Below, one piece after another: positions 1 through 9,207 of a stretch of DNA of 64,000 bases; positions within the stretch are counted from its first letter, which is position 1, and every line of letters starts with the position of its first letter. Source of the DNA: Catellatospora paridis. GTDB lineage: Bacteria; Actinomycetota; Actinomycetes; Mycobacteriales; Micromonosporaceae. Where the stretch lies: positions 186,001 to 250,000 of the forward strand of contig NZ_ML769312.1 in the NCBI RefSeq assembly GCF_009720365.1. Reading direction: 5' to 3'. Under the pieces are notes generated by a model. The model did not search any database. It was not told the DNA's origin and worked only from the letters and a program-made list of their open reading frames with translations. The position numbers and the translations under genes were made by a program.

Positions 1-211
1 CGGCGTCGATGACGGAGGTGACCGTGCCGCCGTGGTTGGACGCGACGGTGCCGTCGTTGAGGTTGCCGGACGTGTCGGTGACCGTCGTCGCCGACGACAT
101 CGTGCCCTGGTAGCGCAGCTCGTAGTAGAAGACGGCCTGCGCGCCGCTGGCCATCGACACGGCGATCGCGGCGCCGAACGCCGCGGCCGCGAAGAGCCTG
201 GATTTCTTCAT
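1..211 (-). CDS. secreted LamG-like protein, N-terminal fragment (runs off the window)
   Basis: Only the first 70 codons are present; the 3' end lies beyond base 1. The start (CAT at 209-211 on the plus strand) opens a clean Sec signal peptide: MKKSR, a hydrophobic alanine-rich core of about 15 residues, and a probable AQA cleavage site near residue 26. The mature part contains SGNLNDGTVAS, which resembles the conserved start of LamG/concanavalin-like lectin domains in actinobacterial surface proteins. It is therefore likely an exported carbohydrate-binding or structural protein. The assignment rests on about 40 mature residues, so the domain call is tentative while the signal peptide is clear. 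Confidence 0.55.
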   Translation of the reverse strand, partial: MKKSRLFAAAAFGAAIAVSMASGAQAVFYYELRYQGTMSSATTVTDTSGNLNDGTVASNHGGTVTSVIDA

Positions 212-788
212 ATTGTCTGACTCCATCCGAAGGGGTGAGCGCCCGGGGAAGGGTGCGCAGGACGGATCGCCGTGACGGCTTCGTGCGGTGGTGAACAGAG
301 ACGGTTGTCAGTTGTCGGATAAGCTCATCCATAATGGACAGCGAGCCGATCGAGCTGTCGGTGTCTCGGTGGCCGAGCTGCAGATTTCCCGCGATCTGTG
401 CGGCGTGCTCACGCCCGTGACGTCGTGGAAAGAGCGCAAACGCTCAGGCATTGCGGCGCTGAACGCAGCACCTTTGGTGCACTGTTGCTCGGCAGTGAGC
501 GTCCTTGGTGATGACATCAATCTGCGCCTCCCCGTGGCCTCCATATGAGAACACGCGACCCTCTTTCGCGCTGTCCCGTAATCGAATCGTGACGGCACAG
601 AGCGGCGTCGATGCTTGGTGGCTCTCTAAATCCTGTCGGCCGACCCGCGTTCGGCACTTCGCGCAGTTCAGATCCAGCTGCCATCACCGAAGACATCGAT
701 CGAAGTCGTGATCATCCATCTGCCGGGCGTCGAGCAGAAGCGCTTCCCATCGCCGCCACGTGTCCTGATGGCGACAATGGCCGGTCCG
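212..788. other. intergenic, no gene recognised
   Basis: This 577-base stretch lies upstream of the LamG-like gene and downstream of the anchored protein at 789-1433. It is less GC-rich than its surroundings. Open frames exist on both strands, but none has a ribosome binding site plus actinobacterial codon bias. A short hairpin, GCACC-TTT-GGTGC, lies at about 470-482. I see no recognisable RNA, operator or terminator otherwise. Confidence 0.4.
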
Positions 789-1433
789 CTAGCCGAAGAT
801 GCGCTTCGCCCAGCGAACCTCGCCGTCATCATCGGCGTACACCAGCGCGATGAGGACTTCCGTCAGCGGGTCGGTCAGCGGCGGCCGCCCGTCTGCCGTG
901 TCCGTGAACCAGGTTGCGACAAGGGCTCCAGATGACAGGGCTGGCGCGGCTATCGCCGACCCGGGGAAGCTGACGCCGCGCTCGCCGGTGACCATGGCAG
1001 TCTTGGCAAGCCAGTCGTAGTGTTCGGCAAGCTCGGTGTAGGCGCTGGACCAATGGGAGCCCGTGCCCTCCGGTCCGCCTCCTGCCACCCATGCCCCATT
1101 GGCGCCCAGCAGCCGAGGCGGGGAGACTCTCTTGTCCAGTGCGATCAAGGTGTAGTGATGGCCGTTGTCACTCGGAGCCTCGCTCCAGGTCGCCCGCACC
1201 ACCAGCGCCTGCGAGCCCGGCGGCGCACCGGTCTGGTGTCGGTTCGGGCCGCCGAACATGACGATGGTCGCGTCGAAGGTTTCATGATCGGCTAAGCGGA
1301 GGTCGACGAGGACGTCGACATCATCGCCCCCGTGCACCCACTCCCGATCGCGCTGGACTTTGAGCAGGACGCCTACGGCACCAGCGACAGCTATGGCCAG
1401 CACGGCGGCGATGACTTTGCGGCGGCGATCCAT
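789..1433 (-). CDS. membrane-anchored protein of unknown function
   Basis: A 214-residue protein begins MDRRRKVIAAVLAIAVAGAV: a short basic N-terminus and one hydrophobic helix (about residues 7-25), then a soluble extracytoplasmic part. I recognise no domain or catalytic motif in the soluble part. It follows the LAL regulator on the same strand, 111 bases after that gene's stop, so co-transcription is possible. An in-frame start further upstream (1514) exists but would put 27 atypical residues before the anchor; neither start has a convincing ribosome binding site. Confidence 0.6.
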   Translation of the reverse strand: MDRRRKVIAAVLAIAVAGAVGVLLKVQRDREWVHGGDDVDVLVDLRLADHETFDATIVMFGGPNRHQTGAPPGSQALVVRATWSEAPSDNGHHYTLIALDKRVSPPRLLGANGAWVAGGGPEGTGSHWSSAYTELAEHYDWLAKTAMVTGERGVSFPGSAIAAPALSSGALVATWFTDTADGRPPLTDPLTEVLIALVYADDDGEVRWAKRIFG

Positions 1434-1544
1434 GGCGTGGAGTACAGCACGGCGGGGCGAGGCTGTCGGGACATGATCCGGCGAGCAGCCTTTCTGCAAG
1501 ACCAAGGGCATCACGGAAAGTGGGGCAGATCAGGTCAACGCGGA

Positions 1545-4346
1545 TCACACCGTCGACTGCGGCGGTGCCGACGACGAGAACGCCGCGCGCAGTTGCTTGC
1601 GCGAGGTTATGCCGAGTTTGGTGAAGACCTTGCTGAGGTGCCACTCGACGGTCCGTGGGCTGATGAACAGGTGGGCCGCGATCTCGAGGTTGGTGCGCCC
1701 TTCCCGGGCCAGCCGGGCGATCTGTGCCTCCTGGCCGGTGAGCTCGCTGATGGCGGAGGTGTCCCGCTTGCGTACGGTCTCGCCGGTCGCCAGCAGTTCG
1801 TGGCGAGCGCGTTCGGCGAAGGCGTCGGCGCCGATGCGGCTGAGCGTCTCGTGGGCGGAGCGCAACTGCTCGCGGCTCTGTCCTCGGCGCTGCTGGCGAC
1901 GCAGCCACTCGCCGTACAGCAGCCGGGCACGGGCCAGGTCGACGGTGATCCGGCATCGGCTCAGGTGCTTGATCGATTGGCGGTAGTGGCTGTCGGCGTC
2001 GTCCCCGCTGCTCATCAGCGCGCGTGAGCGGGCCTCGATGCCGAGGGCCCAGGGGGTTGCGCCGGCCCGGGTCCGTTCGGTGAGCCTGTCGAGCGCGGCC
2101 GCGGCTACCTGAGGCTGTCCGCTGCGGGTGGCGGCCTCGATCAGTTCGACGAGCGCCCAGCCGAACAGTCCCAGGTCTTCGTACTGGCAGGCCTGGGTCG
2201 CGGCGGTGAGTGCCGCGTCGTATCGGCCGAGGCCGTTGTAGAGCACGGCGGTGGCGTAGTCGGCGATGGACAGCGCGCGCCCCTCGCCGCGGGTGAGAGC
2301 TTCGGTACGGGCCGCGTCGATGAGCCTGAGGGCCTGAGATTCCCGGCCTTGCCAGGCGGCGAGCAGGAGCGACGCGTACACCATCGGTGCGCTGCCGATG
2401 GCGGTCGAGATCGCGGCCGCCTCCTCGGACAGGGACGCCGCAGTGGTGAGGTCGCCGGCGTGGATGCGGTAGCAGGCCTCGTAGCTCAGCGCCATCGGCA
2501 GGACGCCGAGCGCGCCCGCGTCGCGGGTGAGGGTCACCGCACCGGTGGCCAGTTCGTGCCATGCCTCGTCGTCCCACAGTTCCGGTGCCAGCGGTTCGGG
2601 TGTCACCGGGCAGGCCAGCCACATCCACCGCTGGTCGGCTCCGGGCGTTGCGGATCGCTGCTCGCGTTGAACGGTGTGCAGCGCCCGGCGCAGTCGGTCG
2701 GCGGCGGCGGGGTAGCCGTCGAGGGTCAGGTCGGTGAGGGCGTCGAGCAGGACGTCGACCGGGCGCGGCGGCGTCGCGGGGGGCAGTGGTGCCGATCGTG
2801 CGGCGCGGGCGATCTCCGGCTGGTCGGGGCCGGTGTGCAGCCGTCCGGCGTACAGCGCCGCGCCGAAGGCTTCGAGCAGAGTGTCGCGGGCGAGCGCGGC
2901 GTCGAGCGGGGCGAGTCGGCGGGCGGCGTCGAGCAGCAGCCGGGGTGCGTCGGTGCCGCGTCGCTGTGTGAAGGCCAGCCGGGCACGCAACCGGTCGAGC
3001 CGGGCCTGTCGTGTCTCGTCCAGGGGGCCGGCGGCGGCCGCGGCCAGCATGTCGTGGGCCTGGCTGAGACCGCCGGCGTCGATGCCGGCCTGCGCTGCGG
3101 CCAGCGCTCTGTAGCCGCGCCGCGCCGGGTCCGGGGTCAGCTGCGTGGATCGGCGCAGGAACGCCGCGGCAGCGGCGGCTCCTCCTCTGCCCTGGGCGCG
3201 GACGGCGCAGTCTTCGAGTGTTGCCGCCAGGGTTTCGTCGGGGCGGGCCGCGGCCTGGGCGCGGTGCCACGCCTTACGGTCGGGGTCGGTGTGCGGGTCG
3301 GTGGCTTCGGCCAGCGCCTGGTGCGCGGCGCGACGGTCCGGCGCCGACGCTTTGCGGTAAATGGCCGAGCGTGCCAGCGGGTGCTGGAACCGCACGGTGT
3401 TGTCGAACTCGACGAGCCCCTCGGCTTCGGCGGGCGCGGCCGCCCCGGCCGGGATGTGTTGCCGTTCGGCGGCGCGCCACAGCAGGTCCGCGTCTGCGGT
3501 GGGGTCGGCTGCGGCGGTCAGCAGCAGGCGTCTGCTGTCCGGCGGGAGTTGCTGAAAGCGCAGGTGGAAAGCGCTCTCGATGGTGTCGGTCACGGGGCGT
3601 CGGCCGGCCAGCCACAGTCCGCCCGCCAGGTCGGCGGGTGAGATCAGGCGCGGCAGCAGGAGCAGCGCCATGGGGTTGCCGTGTGCTTCGGCGACGATGC
3701 GATCGCGTACCCGGAGGTCCAGCGCGACGGGCACGGCTGAGGCGAGCAGGGCGTGGGCGTCGGTGTCGTTCAGGCCGTCGACCGTCATCCCGGGCAGGTC
3801 CGTCAGCTCATGGTCGCCATCGGGCGAGCGCAGCGTGAAGATCATCGCGATGGGTTCGGCGGTCAGCCGCCGGGCGACGAACGCGATTGCCTGCAGGGAC
3901 TCCGCGTCGAAGCACTGGGCGTCATCGACCAGGCAGGCGAGCGGCTGTTCCTCGGCGGCCTGGGTCAGCAGGCTGAGCGCGGCCAGGCCGACCAGGAAGC
4001 GGTTCGGCGTCGGGCCCTGGCGCAGACCCAGCGCGGCCGAGAGCGCTTCGCGCTGCGGTTCGGGCAGCAGCGGCAGTTTGCCGAGCAACGGTGCGCAGAG
4101 CTGGTGAAGGCTGGCATAGGGCAGCGCCATCTCCGACTCGACTCCCATGACGCCGGTCGTGCGGAAGCCCGCCGCGTGTGCTAACACGTATTCCAGCAGC
4201 GCGGTCTTGCCGATACCCGGCTCGCCACGCAGTACGAGCACGGCACTGATACCCGATCGCGCGTCGGCGAGCGCCCGGTCGAGCCTGGCCAGTTCGCGGT
4301 TTCGGCCGCGAGGTCTGACCCGGGTGCCTACCGCCGACGCCCCCAT
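1545..4346 (-). CDS. LAL-type (large ATP-binding LuxR) transcriptional regulator
   Basis: This 933-residue regulator has the LAL layout. An AAA/NACHT-like ATPase at the N-terminus carries Walker A GEPGIGKT at residues 41-48 and a Walker B-like LVDDAQ; a long helical, TPR-like middle follows; the last 65 residues form a LuxR-type helix-turn-helix (LTGQEAQIARL, then ISPRTVEWHLSKVFTKLGI). LAL proteins bind DNA when ATP or a ligand switches them. The start at 4346 is chosen because GGGAGGA lies about 9 bases upstream; an earlier in-frame start at 4496 would add 50 atypical residues. It is divergent from the epoxide hydrolase at 4669, which is its most obvious candidate target. Confidence 0.9.
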   Translation of the reverse strand: MGASAVGTRVRPRGRNRELARLDRALADARSGISAVLVLRGEPGIGKTALLEYVLAHAAGFRTTGVMGVESEMALPYASLHQLCAPLLGKLPLLPEPQREALSAALGLRQGPTPNRFLVGLAALSLLTQAAEEQPLACLVDDAQCFDAESLQAIAFVARRLTAEPIAMIFTLRSPDGDHELTDLPGMTVDGLNDTDAHALLASAVPVALDLRVRDRIVAEAHGNPMALLLLPRLISPADLAGGLWLAGRRPVTDTIESAFHLRFQQLPPDSRRLLLTAAADPTADADLLWRAAERQHIPAGAAAPAEAEGLVEFDNTVRFQHPLARSAIYRKASAPDRRAAHQALAEATDPHTDPDRKAWHRAQAAARPDETLAATLEDCAVRAQGRGGAAAAAAFLRRSTQLTPDPARRGYRALAAAQAGIDAGGLSQAHDMLAAAAAGPLDETRQARLDRLRARLAFTQRRGTDAPRLLLDAARRLAPLDAALARDTLLEAFGAALYAGRLHTGPDQPEIARAARSAPLPPATPPRPVDVLLDALTDLTLDGYPAAADRLRRALHTVQREQRSATPGADQRWMWLACPVTPEPLAPELWDDEAWHELATGAVTLTRDAGALGVLPMALSYEACYRIHAGDLTTAASLSEEAAAISTAIGSAPMVYASLLLAAWQGRESQALRLIDAARTEALTRGEGRALSIADYATAVLYNGLGRYDAALTAATQACQYEDLGLFGWALVELIEAATRSGQPQVAAAALDRLTERTRAGATPWALGIEARSRALMSSGDDADSHYRQSIKHLSRCRITVDLARARLLYGEWLRRQQRRGQSREQLRSAHETLSRIGADAFAERARHELLATGETVRKRDTSAISELTGQEAQIARLAREGRTNLEIAAHLFISPRTVEWHLSKVFTKLGITSRKQLRAAFSSSAPPQSTV

Positions 4347-4471
4347 AGGTCGAATCCTCCCAGGTCGGGACGGTAGCGGCGGCCACCTCGCACAGGGTCG
4401 CCGACGTGGAGCGCGCTGACACGACAGCGGGACGGTCGCATGGCGTGACGATAAGCGCCCGATCGACCCTG

Positions 4472-4540
4472 ATGCACTATTTATGCCTGTATGCACAATC
4501 CCACCCCCCGGGCCCCAGGGGGCGAGGACCGGGGGGTGGG
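4472..4540. promoter_or_regulatory. divergent control region with direct repeat and GC-rich hairpin
   Basis: In the 322-base gap between the LAL regulator and the epoxide hydrolase, ATGCAC occurs twice, 19 bases apart (4472 and 4491), flanking an AT-rich TATTTATG core that stands out from the GC-rich context. It is followed by a perfect 12-base inverted repeat, CCCACCCCCCGG at 4500-4511 and CCGGGGGGTGGG at 4529-4540. The repeat could be a regulator site. The hairpin could fold in the epoxide hydrolase leader or block read-through. Sequence structure is seen; function is inferred. Confidence 0.4.
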
Positions 4541-4668
4541 CCGGGGGTCGCCACGGGGGCGATCAGCCTTCCCGGCTGCGATCGTGGACGGGCCGGTGAA
4601 TACCGGCGCTCACCGCAGGAAGGCCGACGCCTTCCGAAGCTCCCATCAGCACAGCAAGGAAGCCAATC

Positions 4669-5883
4669 ATGTCTGTCACATCCGGCGCCGGCGCGATCCG
4701 GCCGTTCAAGGTCGAGGTCCCGGGGGCCGACCTCAAGGACATGCACGCGCGCATCGTGCACACGCGCTGGCCCGAGAAGGAGACCGTCTCCGACGACTCG
4801 CAGGGCCCGACCCTCGCCACGATGCAGGCGCTGGCCCAGTACTGGACGCACGAATACGACTGGCACCGCTGCGAGGCGAAGCTGAACTCGTACCCGAACT
4901 TCCTCACCGAGGTCGACGGCCTGGACATCCACTTCATCCACGTGCGCTCCAAGCACGAGAACGCCCTGCCGATCATCATCGCGCACGGCTGGCCGGGCTC
5001 GGTCATCGAGCAGCTCAAGCTCATCGAGCCGCTCACCGATCCCACCGCCCACGGCGGCACCGCCGAGGACGCGTTCCACGTCGTCATCCCGTCGATGCCC
5101 GGCTACGGGTACTCGGGCAAGCCCACCGAGAAGGGCTGGGGACCCGACCGCATCGCCCGCGCCTACGGCGAGCTGATGAAGCGCCTGGGCTACGACCGGT
5201 ACGTCGCGCAGGGCGGTGACTGGGGCGCGATCGTCGTCGACCTGATGGGCGCGCAGGAGGTCGACGGCCTGGTCGGCCTGCACACCAACATGGCCGGCGT
5301 GGTGCCCGCCGAGATCGACAACCTGTTCCAGAAGAACGTCATCGGCGCGGCCAACGCCCTGGACAACCTGCCGGCGGGGCTGTCCGACGAGGAGCGGGCC
5401 ACGTGCGAGCAGCTCGACTTCACCTGGAAGCACGTGGCGTACGCGCTGCAGATGGGCTCGCGGCCGCAGACGCTGACCGGCCTGGCGGACTCGCCGATCT
5501 TCCTGGCGTCGTGGCTGCTCGACCACGACCCGCGGAGCATGGCCCTCATCTCGCGGTCCTTCGCGGGCGTGCCCGAGGGCCTGACCCGTGACGACGTGCT
5601 CGACAACGTCACGCACTTCTGGCTGACGAACACGGGCGTCTCGGCGGGCCGGCTGTACGCGGAGAACACGGTCTCGTTCTTCGGCGTCAAGGGCGTCAAG
5701 CTGCCGGTCGCGGTGAGCGTCTTCCCCGACGAGCTCTACCAGGCACCCCGGAGCTGGGCGGAGAAGGCATACCCGAACCTCGTCCACTACAACAGGCTCC
5801 CCAAGGGCGGTCACTTCGCCGCCTGGGAGCAGCCGGCCTCGCTCGTCGACGAGGTCCGCACCGGCCTGCGCTCGCTGCGCTAG
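4669..5883 (+). CDS. epoxide hydrolase, alpha/beta-hydrolase fold with EHN domain
   Basis: This 404-residue enzyme opens with an epoxide-hydrolase N-terminal (EHN) segment (residues 10-115; RWPEKE, YWTHEYDWHRCE). It then has an alpha/beta-hydrolase core with oxyanion motif HGWPG (106-110), SMPGYGYSG (142-150), the nucleophile elbow GGDWG with Asp184, and a C-terminal His382 in KGGHFAAWE. The length and motifs match the microsomal/juvenile-hormone-type epoxide hydrolases common in actinobacteria, which add water to epoxides through a covalent Asp ester. AGGAA precedes the ATG. It has no signal peptide, so it should be cytoplasmic. It faces the LAL regulator across a shared control region. Confidence 0.92.
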   Translation: MSVTSGAGAIRPFKVEVPGADLKDMHARIVHTRWPEKETVSDDSQGPTLATMQALAQYWTHEYDWHRCEAKLNSYPNFLTEVDGLDIHFIHVRSKHENALPIIIAHGWPGSVIEQLKLIEPLTDPTAHGGTAEDAFHVVIPSMPGYGYSGKPTEKGWGPDRIARAYGELMKRLGYDRYVAQGGDWGAIVVDLMGAQEVDGLVGLHTNMAGVVPAEIDNLFQKNVIGAANALDNLPAGLSDEERATCEQLDFTWKHVAYALQMGSRPQTLTGLADSPIFLASWLLDHDPRSMALISRSFAGVPEGLTRDDVLDNVTHFWLTNTGVSAGRLYAENTVSFFGVKGVKLPVAVSVFPDELYQAPRSWAEKAYPNLVHYNRLPKGGHFAAWEQPASLVDEVRTGLRSLR

Positions 5884-5893
5884 CCGGACCCGC

Positions 5894-5960
5894 CCGAACG
5901 CGCGCACACCGCGTTCGGCGTGGCGCACCAGCGGCCCGGAACCCGAGCCGCTGGTGCGCC
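5894..5960. terminator. two hairpins between convergent genes
   Basis: Between the stops of the epoxide hydrolase and the multicopper oxidase lie two perfect inverted repeats. CCGAACGC (5894-5901) pairs with GCGTTCGG (5911-5918). GGCGCACCAGCGGC (5922-5935) pairs with GCCGCTGGTGCGCC (5947-5960), a 14-bp stem with an 11-base loop. Neither has a U-tract. They are suited to stop transcription from both sides. Confidence 0.6.
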
Positions 5961-5979
5961 CGAAGACCACCGCACCCGG

Positions 5980-7884
5980 TCAACCCACCCGGAACGGCCG
6001 CATCATGTCGTTGTCCTCGTGCTCGAGCAGGTGACAGTGCCACACGTAGCGCCCGGCCAGGTCGAAGGTCGCCTTCACCCGCGTGATCTCGCCCGGGAAG
6101 GTGAGGACGGTGTCCTTCGTGCCACGGTCGCCCGGCCGCGGCGGCTGCGTGCCGTCCTTGCCACGGCCGAGGACCTCGAACTGCACCACGTGGAGGTGGA
6201 TCGGATGGACGTGGGCGCTCCAGTTGTGCAGCTCCCAGATCTCGGTGGCGTTCAGCGCCGGCAGTTCGGTGACCGGGTTGTGCCAGTGCTGCGGCTTGGC
6301 GTGCCCGTCCGCGTCGATCGTGCAGAGCATCATCTTGATCGACTGGTCGTCGCCCAGCTGCTCGTCCAGGGCCAGCCGGCGGGTCCGGCCCGCCTGGCCC
6401 AGCGGCCGGATCCGGGGCAGTTCCAGGTGCTCCGGCGGGACGCTGCGGTCCTTGCCGGTCAGCCGCCCGACGGTGAACTTCATGACCTGCCCGGTGGTCG
6501 CCGGATCCGAGGGGTCGAAGTTGTCGCCGCAGAGCTCGTCCGGCCCTTCGTTGACGAGGTACAGCTCGGTGCCCTCGCGCAGGCCGGTGAAGTCCACGAT
6601 GACGTCGGCGCGCTCGGCGGGGCCGAGGAGCAGCTCCCGCAGTGACACCGGCTCGGGCAGGAACCCGCCGTCGTTGCCGATCTGCCAGATCGGCAGGGCC
6701 GACGGCGCCGGGCGCTGTGCCAGCTGCTCCGTCACGAGTTTCATGATCAGCACGCGGCTGTTGCAGCCGTTGAGCAGACGCAGCCGGTAGCGGCGCGGTT
6801 CGACCTCCAGCACCGGCCAGGTGCTGCCGTTGACCGTCATGGTGTTCGCGAGGAACGCCGGGTTCCAGATCGGAGGGAACGGGCCGTTCGGGAGGTACGG
6901 GCCCGCATCGTCGGTGAAGGCACGGCTGGCGGGGTAGAACAGCGAGCCGTCGGCGTTGAAGGAGCGGTCCTGCACCATCAGCGGGATCTCGTAGTAGCGG
7001 GTGCCGGGCCGGTCGCCCAGCCCCGGTGCCGGCCCCGGGAGCACCCCGGGCGCAAGGTCGCCGGAGCCGCCGCGCAGCAGGAAGAACCCGGACAGGCCGG
7101 CGTACACGTTGACGCGGGTCATGCCGAGGGTGTGGTCGTGATACCACAGCGTCGCCGCGCGCTGGTCGTTGCCGTAGTGGAAGGTCGCCGAGCCCGGCTT
7201 CCAGGCCACGCCGTGGCGCTGCGCGAACTCGTCGCCGAACTCGTCGTGGAAGGTGCCCGCGGTGGCGTGACCGCGCGGGATGTCGCGCGCCTTCGGCAGG
7301 TACCAGGCCTCCGGGTAGCCGCAGCTGTCCTGCAGCGAACGCCCCCCGTGCAGGTGCGTGACGATCGGCACCGGACCCCGATACGGACCAGGCGTCGAAG
7401 TGAAGACGGGCCGGGTGTCCCTGCCGGTGCTGCCGCCCGGCGGGTTGGCCCAGTGCAGCGTCGGGTCCACCGCCAGCAGGTGCGGGCGGAAGCCGCCGGA
7501 GGCGTCCACGAGCTCATTGACCCAGGTGACCCGCACGGGACGGTCCACGCTCGCCTCGATGGTGGCCGACGGGGTGCGGAAACCACGCGGATTCGACACG
7601 TCGCCGTAGCCCCACACGGTGGTCCGCGGCATGCCCTGCGGCAGGATCTGCTGGCGGAACTGGCGCACGCCGACCACGTAGTGGTCCGGCCCGCGTTCCT
7701 CGCGGCGCGAGGGCGCCAGCACCGGCAGCACCGCCAGCGGCGTGACGTACTTGCGGATCTTGTTCGGGTTCAACGTGCCTTTGCGGCCCTGATCCGCCGC
7801 CCACGCCCAGCCCGCCTGCTGGGAGAGCGCGGCGGCGGCGCCCATGGCCGCCGTCGCCTGAAGAATCCGCCTGCGGTCGACCAT
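5980..7884 (-). CDS. Tat-exported multicopper oxidase (bilirubin oxidase/CotA-like)
   Basis: This 634-residue protein starts with a Tat-like leader, DRRRILQ, a hydrophobic stretch and an AWA cleavage region near residue 29. Four copper motifs are complete: THLHGG (176-181), WYHDH (247-251), HPIHLH (560-565) and HCHLLEHEDNDM (616-627), the last supplying the type 1 copper Cys and Met plus type 3 histidines. The spacing fits three-domain laccase-like enzymes of the bilirubin oxidase/phenoxazinone synthase group. These oxidise phenols, bile pigments or metal ions with O2 outside the membrane. GGAAGG precedes the ATG. The natural substrate cannot be told from sequence. Confidence 0.92.
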   Translation of the reverse strand: MVDRRRILQATAAMGAAAALSQQAGWAWAADQGRKGTLNPNKIRKYVTPLAVLPVLAPSRREERGPDHYVVGVRQFRQQILPQGMPRTTVWGYGDVSNPRGFRTPSATIEASVDRPVRVTWVNELVDASGGFRPHLLAVDPTLHWANPPGGSTGRDTRPVFTSTPGPYRGPVPIVTHLHGGRSLQDSCGYPEAWYLPKARDIPRGHATAGTFHDEFGDEFAQRHGVAWKPGSATFHYGNDQRAATLWYHDHTLGMTRVNVYAGLSGFFLLRGGSGDLAPGVLPGPAPGLGDRPGTRYYEIPLMVQDRSFNADGSLFYPASRAFTDDAGPYLPNGPFPPIWNPAFLANTMTVNGSTWPVLEVEPRRYRLRLLNGCNSRVLIMKLVTEQLAQRPAPSALPIWQIGNDGGFLPEPVSLRELLLGPAERADVIVDFTGLREGTELYLVNEGPDELCGDNFDPSDPATTGQVMKFTVGRLTGKDRSVPPEHLELPRIRPLGQAGRTRRLALDEQLGDDQSIKMMLCTIDADGHAKPQHWHNPVTELPALNATEIWELHNWSAHVHPIHLHVVQFEVLGRGKDGTQPPRPGDRGTKDTVLTFPGEITRVKATFDLAGRYVWHCHLLEHEDNDMMRPFRVG

Positions 7885-8202
7885 GTCGCACACCTTCCAC
7901 CGCATCCGCGGCGCTCCCGAACCTGTTGCGGAGCAGTCCTCACCCCGCTCGGCCACCACCCCGCGGACGGCGCCTGCCAGGAGGAACGAGCAAGTCGACC
8001 TTGGGAAACGAGACGATCTCCGGCTCGCCTGCGCGGTGCATCGGATGCGACGTAGCGGCCGGACCGGGGGATAGCCCCCGGGCACACCTGGGGGTCGGCC
8101 GCATGGTTCGGCGCGGCCCGCTGCGCGAGGCTCATGGCGGTACGGGGCAGCAGCCAGGCCGTACGAACCAGCCGTCATGCAGATCCGCGTTGGGAGCGCC
8201 CC
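7885..8202. promoter_or_regulatory. divergent region with G/C-tract hairpin
   Basis: This 318-base gap separates the multicopper oxidase from the divergent membrane protein. It contains CCGGGGG-ATAG-CCCCCGG at 8064-8081, followed by TGGGGG after a short gap, giving alternating C and G tracts around an ATA. Copper-responsive CsoR sites have G/C-tract half sites of this general type, but the match is loose. No other gene is visible here. Confidence 0.3.
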
Positions 8203-9207
8203 ATGACCATGCTCACCACAGCTGCCCGCGCGATACGCGGCTGGCACCGCCCCTTGACGGTGCACGCGATGGCGATGTTCGCCCTGGTCCTGGCGTGCGC
8301 CGTCGGGATGCTCGCCGACGATCGGCTGCTCATGGGCGAGTCGGTCTGGCTCAAGCCGATGAAGTTCGGCTTCGCGATGGGCGTGTACGGCCTCACGCTG
8401 GCCTGGCTGCTCAGCAGGCTGCGCAAGGGCAGCCGCCTCGGCTGGTGGCTCGGCACCGTCTTCGCGGTCGCCGGGCTGCTCGACGTCGGCGCCGTCGCCT
8501 ACGCCGCCGCACACGGCACGTTCAGCCACTTCAACGCCAACACCGACCCGGTCGCCCGTACCGTGCAGACGGTGTTCGGTTTCGGCATCATGCCGCTCCT
8601 GCTGACCACCCTGGCCATCGCGGTCCTGGTCCTGATCCAGCGCGCCGGCGACCGCGCGGTGACCCGCGCCCTGCGCGCCGGGCTCGGACTCGCGCTCGCC
8701 GGCATGGTCGTGGCCCTCTGGCTCAGCAACTCCGCAGGCGCCACGCCCCGCACGGTGACCGACGCCAACGGCCACCTGGTGTCCCTGACCGGTGGCCACG
8801 GCATCGGCGATCCCGACGGCAGCGGCATGCCGATCACTCACTGGAGCACGACCGGCGGTGATCTACGCGTGCCGCACTTCGTCGGGATGCACGGCATCCA
8901 GGTGCTCCTGCTCGTCACGGCCGTCCTGGCGACCAGGCGCGGCCGGCTGCGCGACGAACGGGTCCGCGCCCGGCTGGTCGGTGTCGCCGCGCTCGGTTAC
9001 GCCGGTGTGTTCGCGGTGCTCACCTGGCAGGCCAGGCGCGGCCAATCGGTGATCCACCCCGACGGGCCGACGGTGCTGGCCTTCGCGTGCGTGGCGGTGG
9101 CCGTCCTGGTGGCAGCCACGGTGGTGGTCACCGCCGCGCTCAGAAACACCTCGTCCGCGCGGGACACCGACGGCACCGCGGACGCGATGTCAACAGCCCT
9201 GCGCTGA
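8203..9207 (+). CDS. polytopic membrane protein of unknown function
   Basis: This 334-residue protein has about eight hydrophobic helices (roughly 20-38, 52-70, 80-100, 122-146, 158-175, 223-244, 258-275, 290-312). A long polar loop at 176-222 is followed by HFVGMHGIQ at the start of helix 6. The motif ESVWLKPMKFGFAMGVYG near residue 46 is typical of an actinobacterial family I know only as hypothetical. The start at 8203 is preceded by GGGAG at a good distance; the upstream in-frame start at 8134 would add a basic 23-residue tail. No function is assigned. Confidence 0.75.
   Translation: MTMLTTAARAIRGWHRPLTVHAMAMFALVLACAVGMLADDRLLMGESVWLKPMKFGFAMGVYGLTLAWLLSRLRKGSRLGWWLGTVFAVAGLLDVGAVAYAAAHGTFSHFNANTDPVARTVQTVFGFGIMPLLLTTLAIAVLVLIQRAGDRAVTRALRAGLGLALAGMVVALWLSNSAGATPRTVTDANGHLVSLTGGHGIGDPDGSGMPITHWSTTGGDLRVPHFVGMHGIQVLLLVTAVLATRRGRLRDERVRARLVGVAALGYAGVFAVLTWQARRGQSVIHPDGPTVLAFACVAVAVLVAATVVVTAALRNTSSARDTDGTADAMSTALR

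Noticed and set aside
308-598. A 96-codon frame on the minus strand upstream of the LamG-like gene
   Set aside because: No ribosome binding site, poor actinobacterial codon bias and no recognisable protein features; treated as chance.
2349-3641. A 430-codon frame on the plus strand inside the LAL regulator
   Set aside because: It is antisense to a well-supported gene, is almost pure Gly/Arg/Val in character and has no domain; a GC-rich shadow.
6083-6790. Long plus-strand frame opposite the multicopper oxidase
   Set aside because: The oxidase frame has all four copper motifs; the opposite frame has none and no ribosome binding site.
8190-8203. TGGGAGCGCCCCAT as a CebR-type operator
   Set aside because: It matches only 11 of 14 positions and coincides with the ribosome binding site of the membrane protein at 8203.
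7885-8841. Extension of the multicopper oxidase frame to a 953-codon protein
   Set aside because: The extra N-terminus crosses the divergent membrane-protein gene and lacks coding character; the Tat leader and GGAAGG site support the start at 7884.
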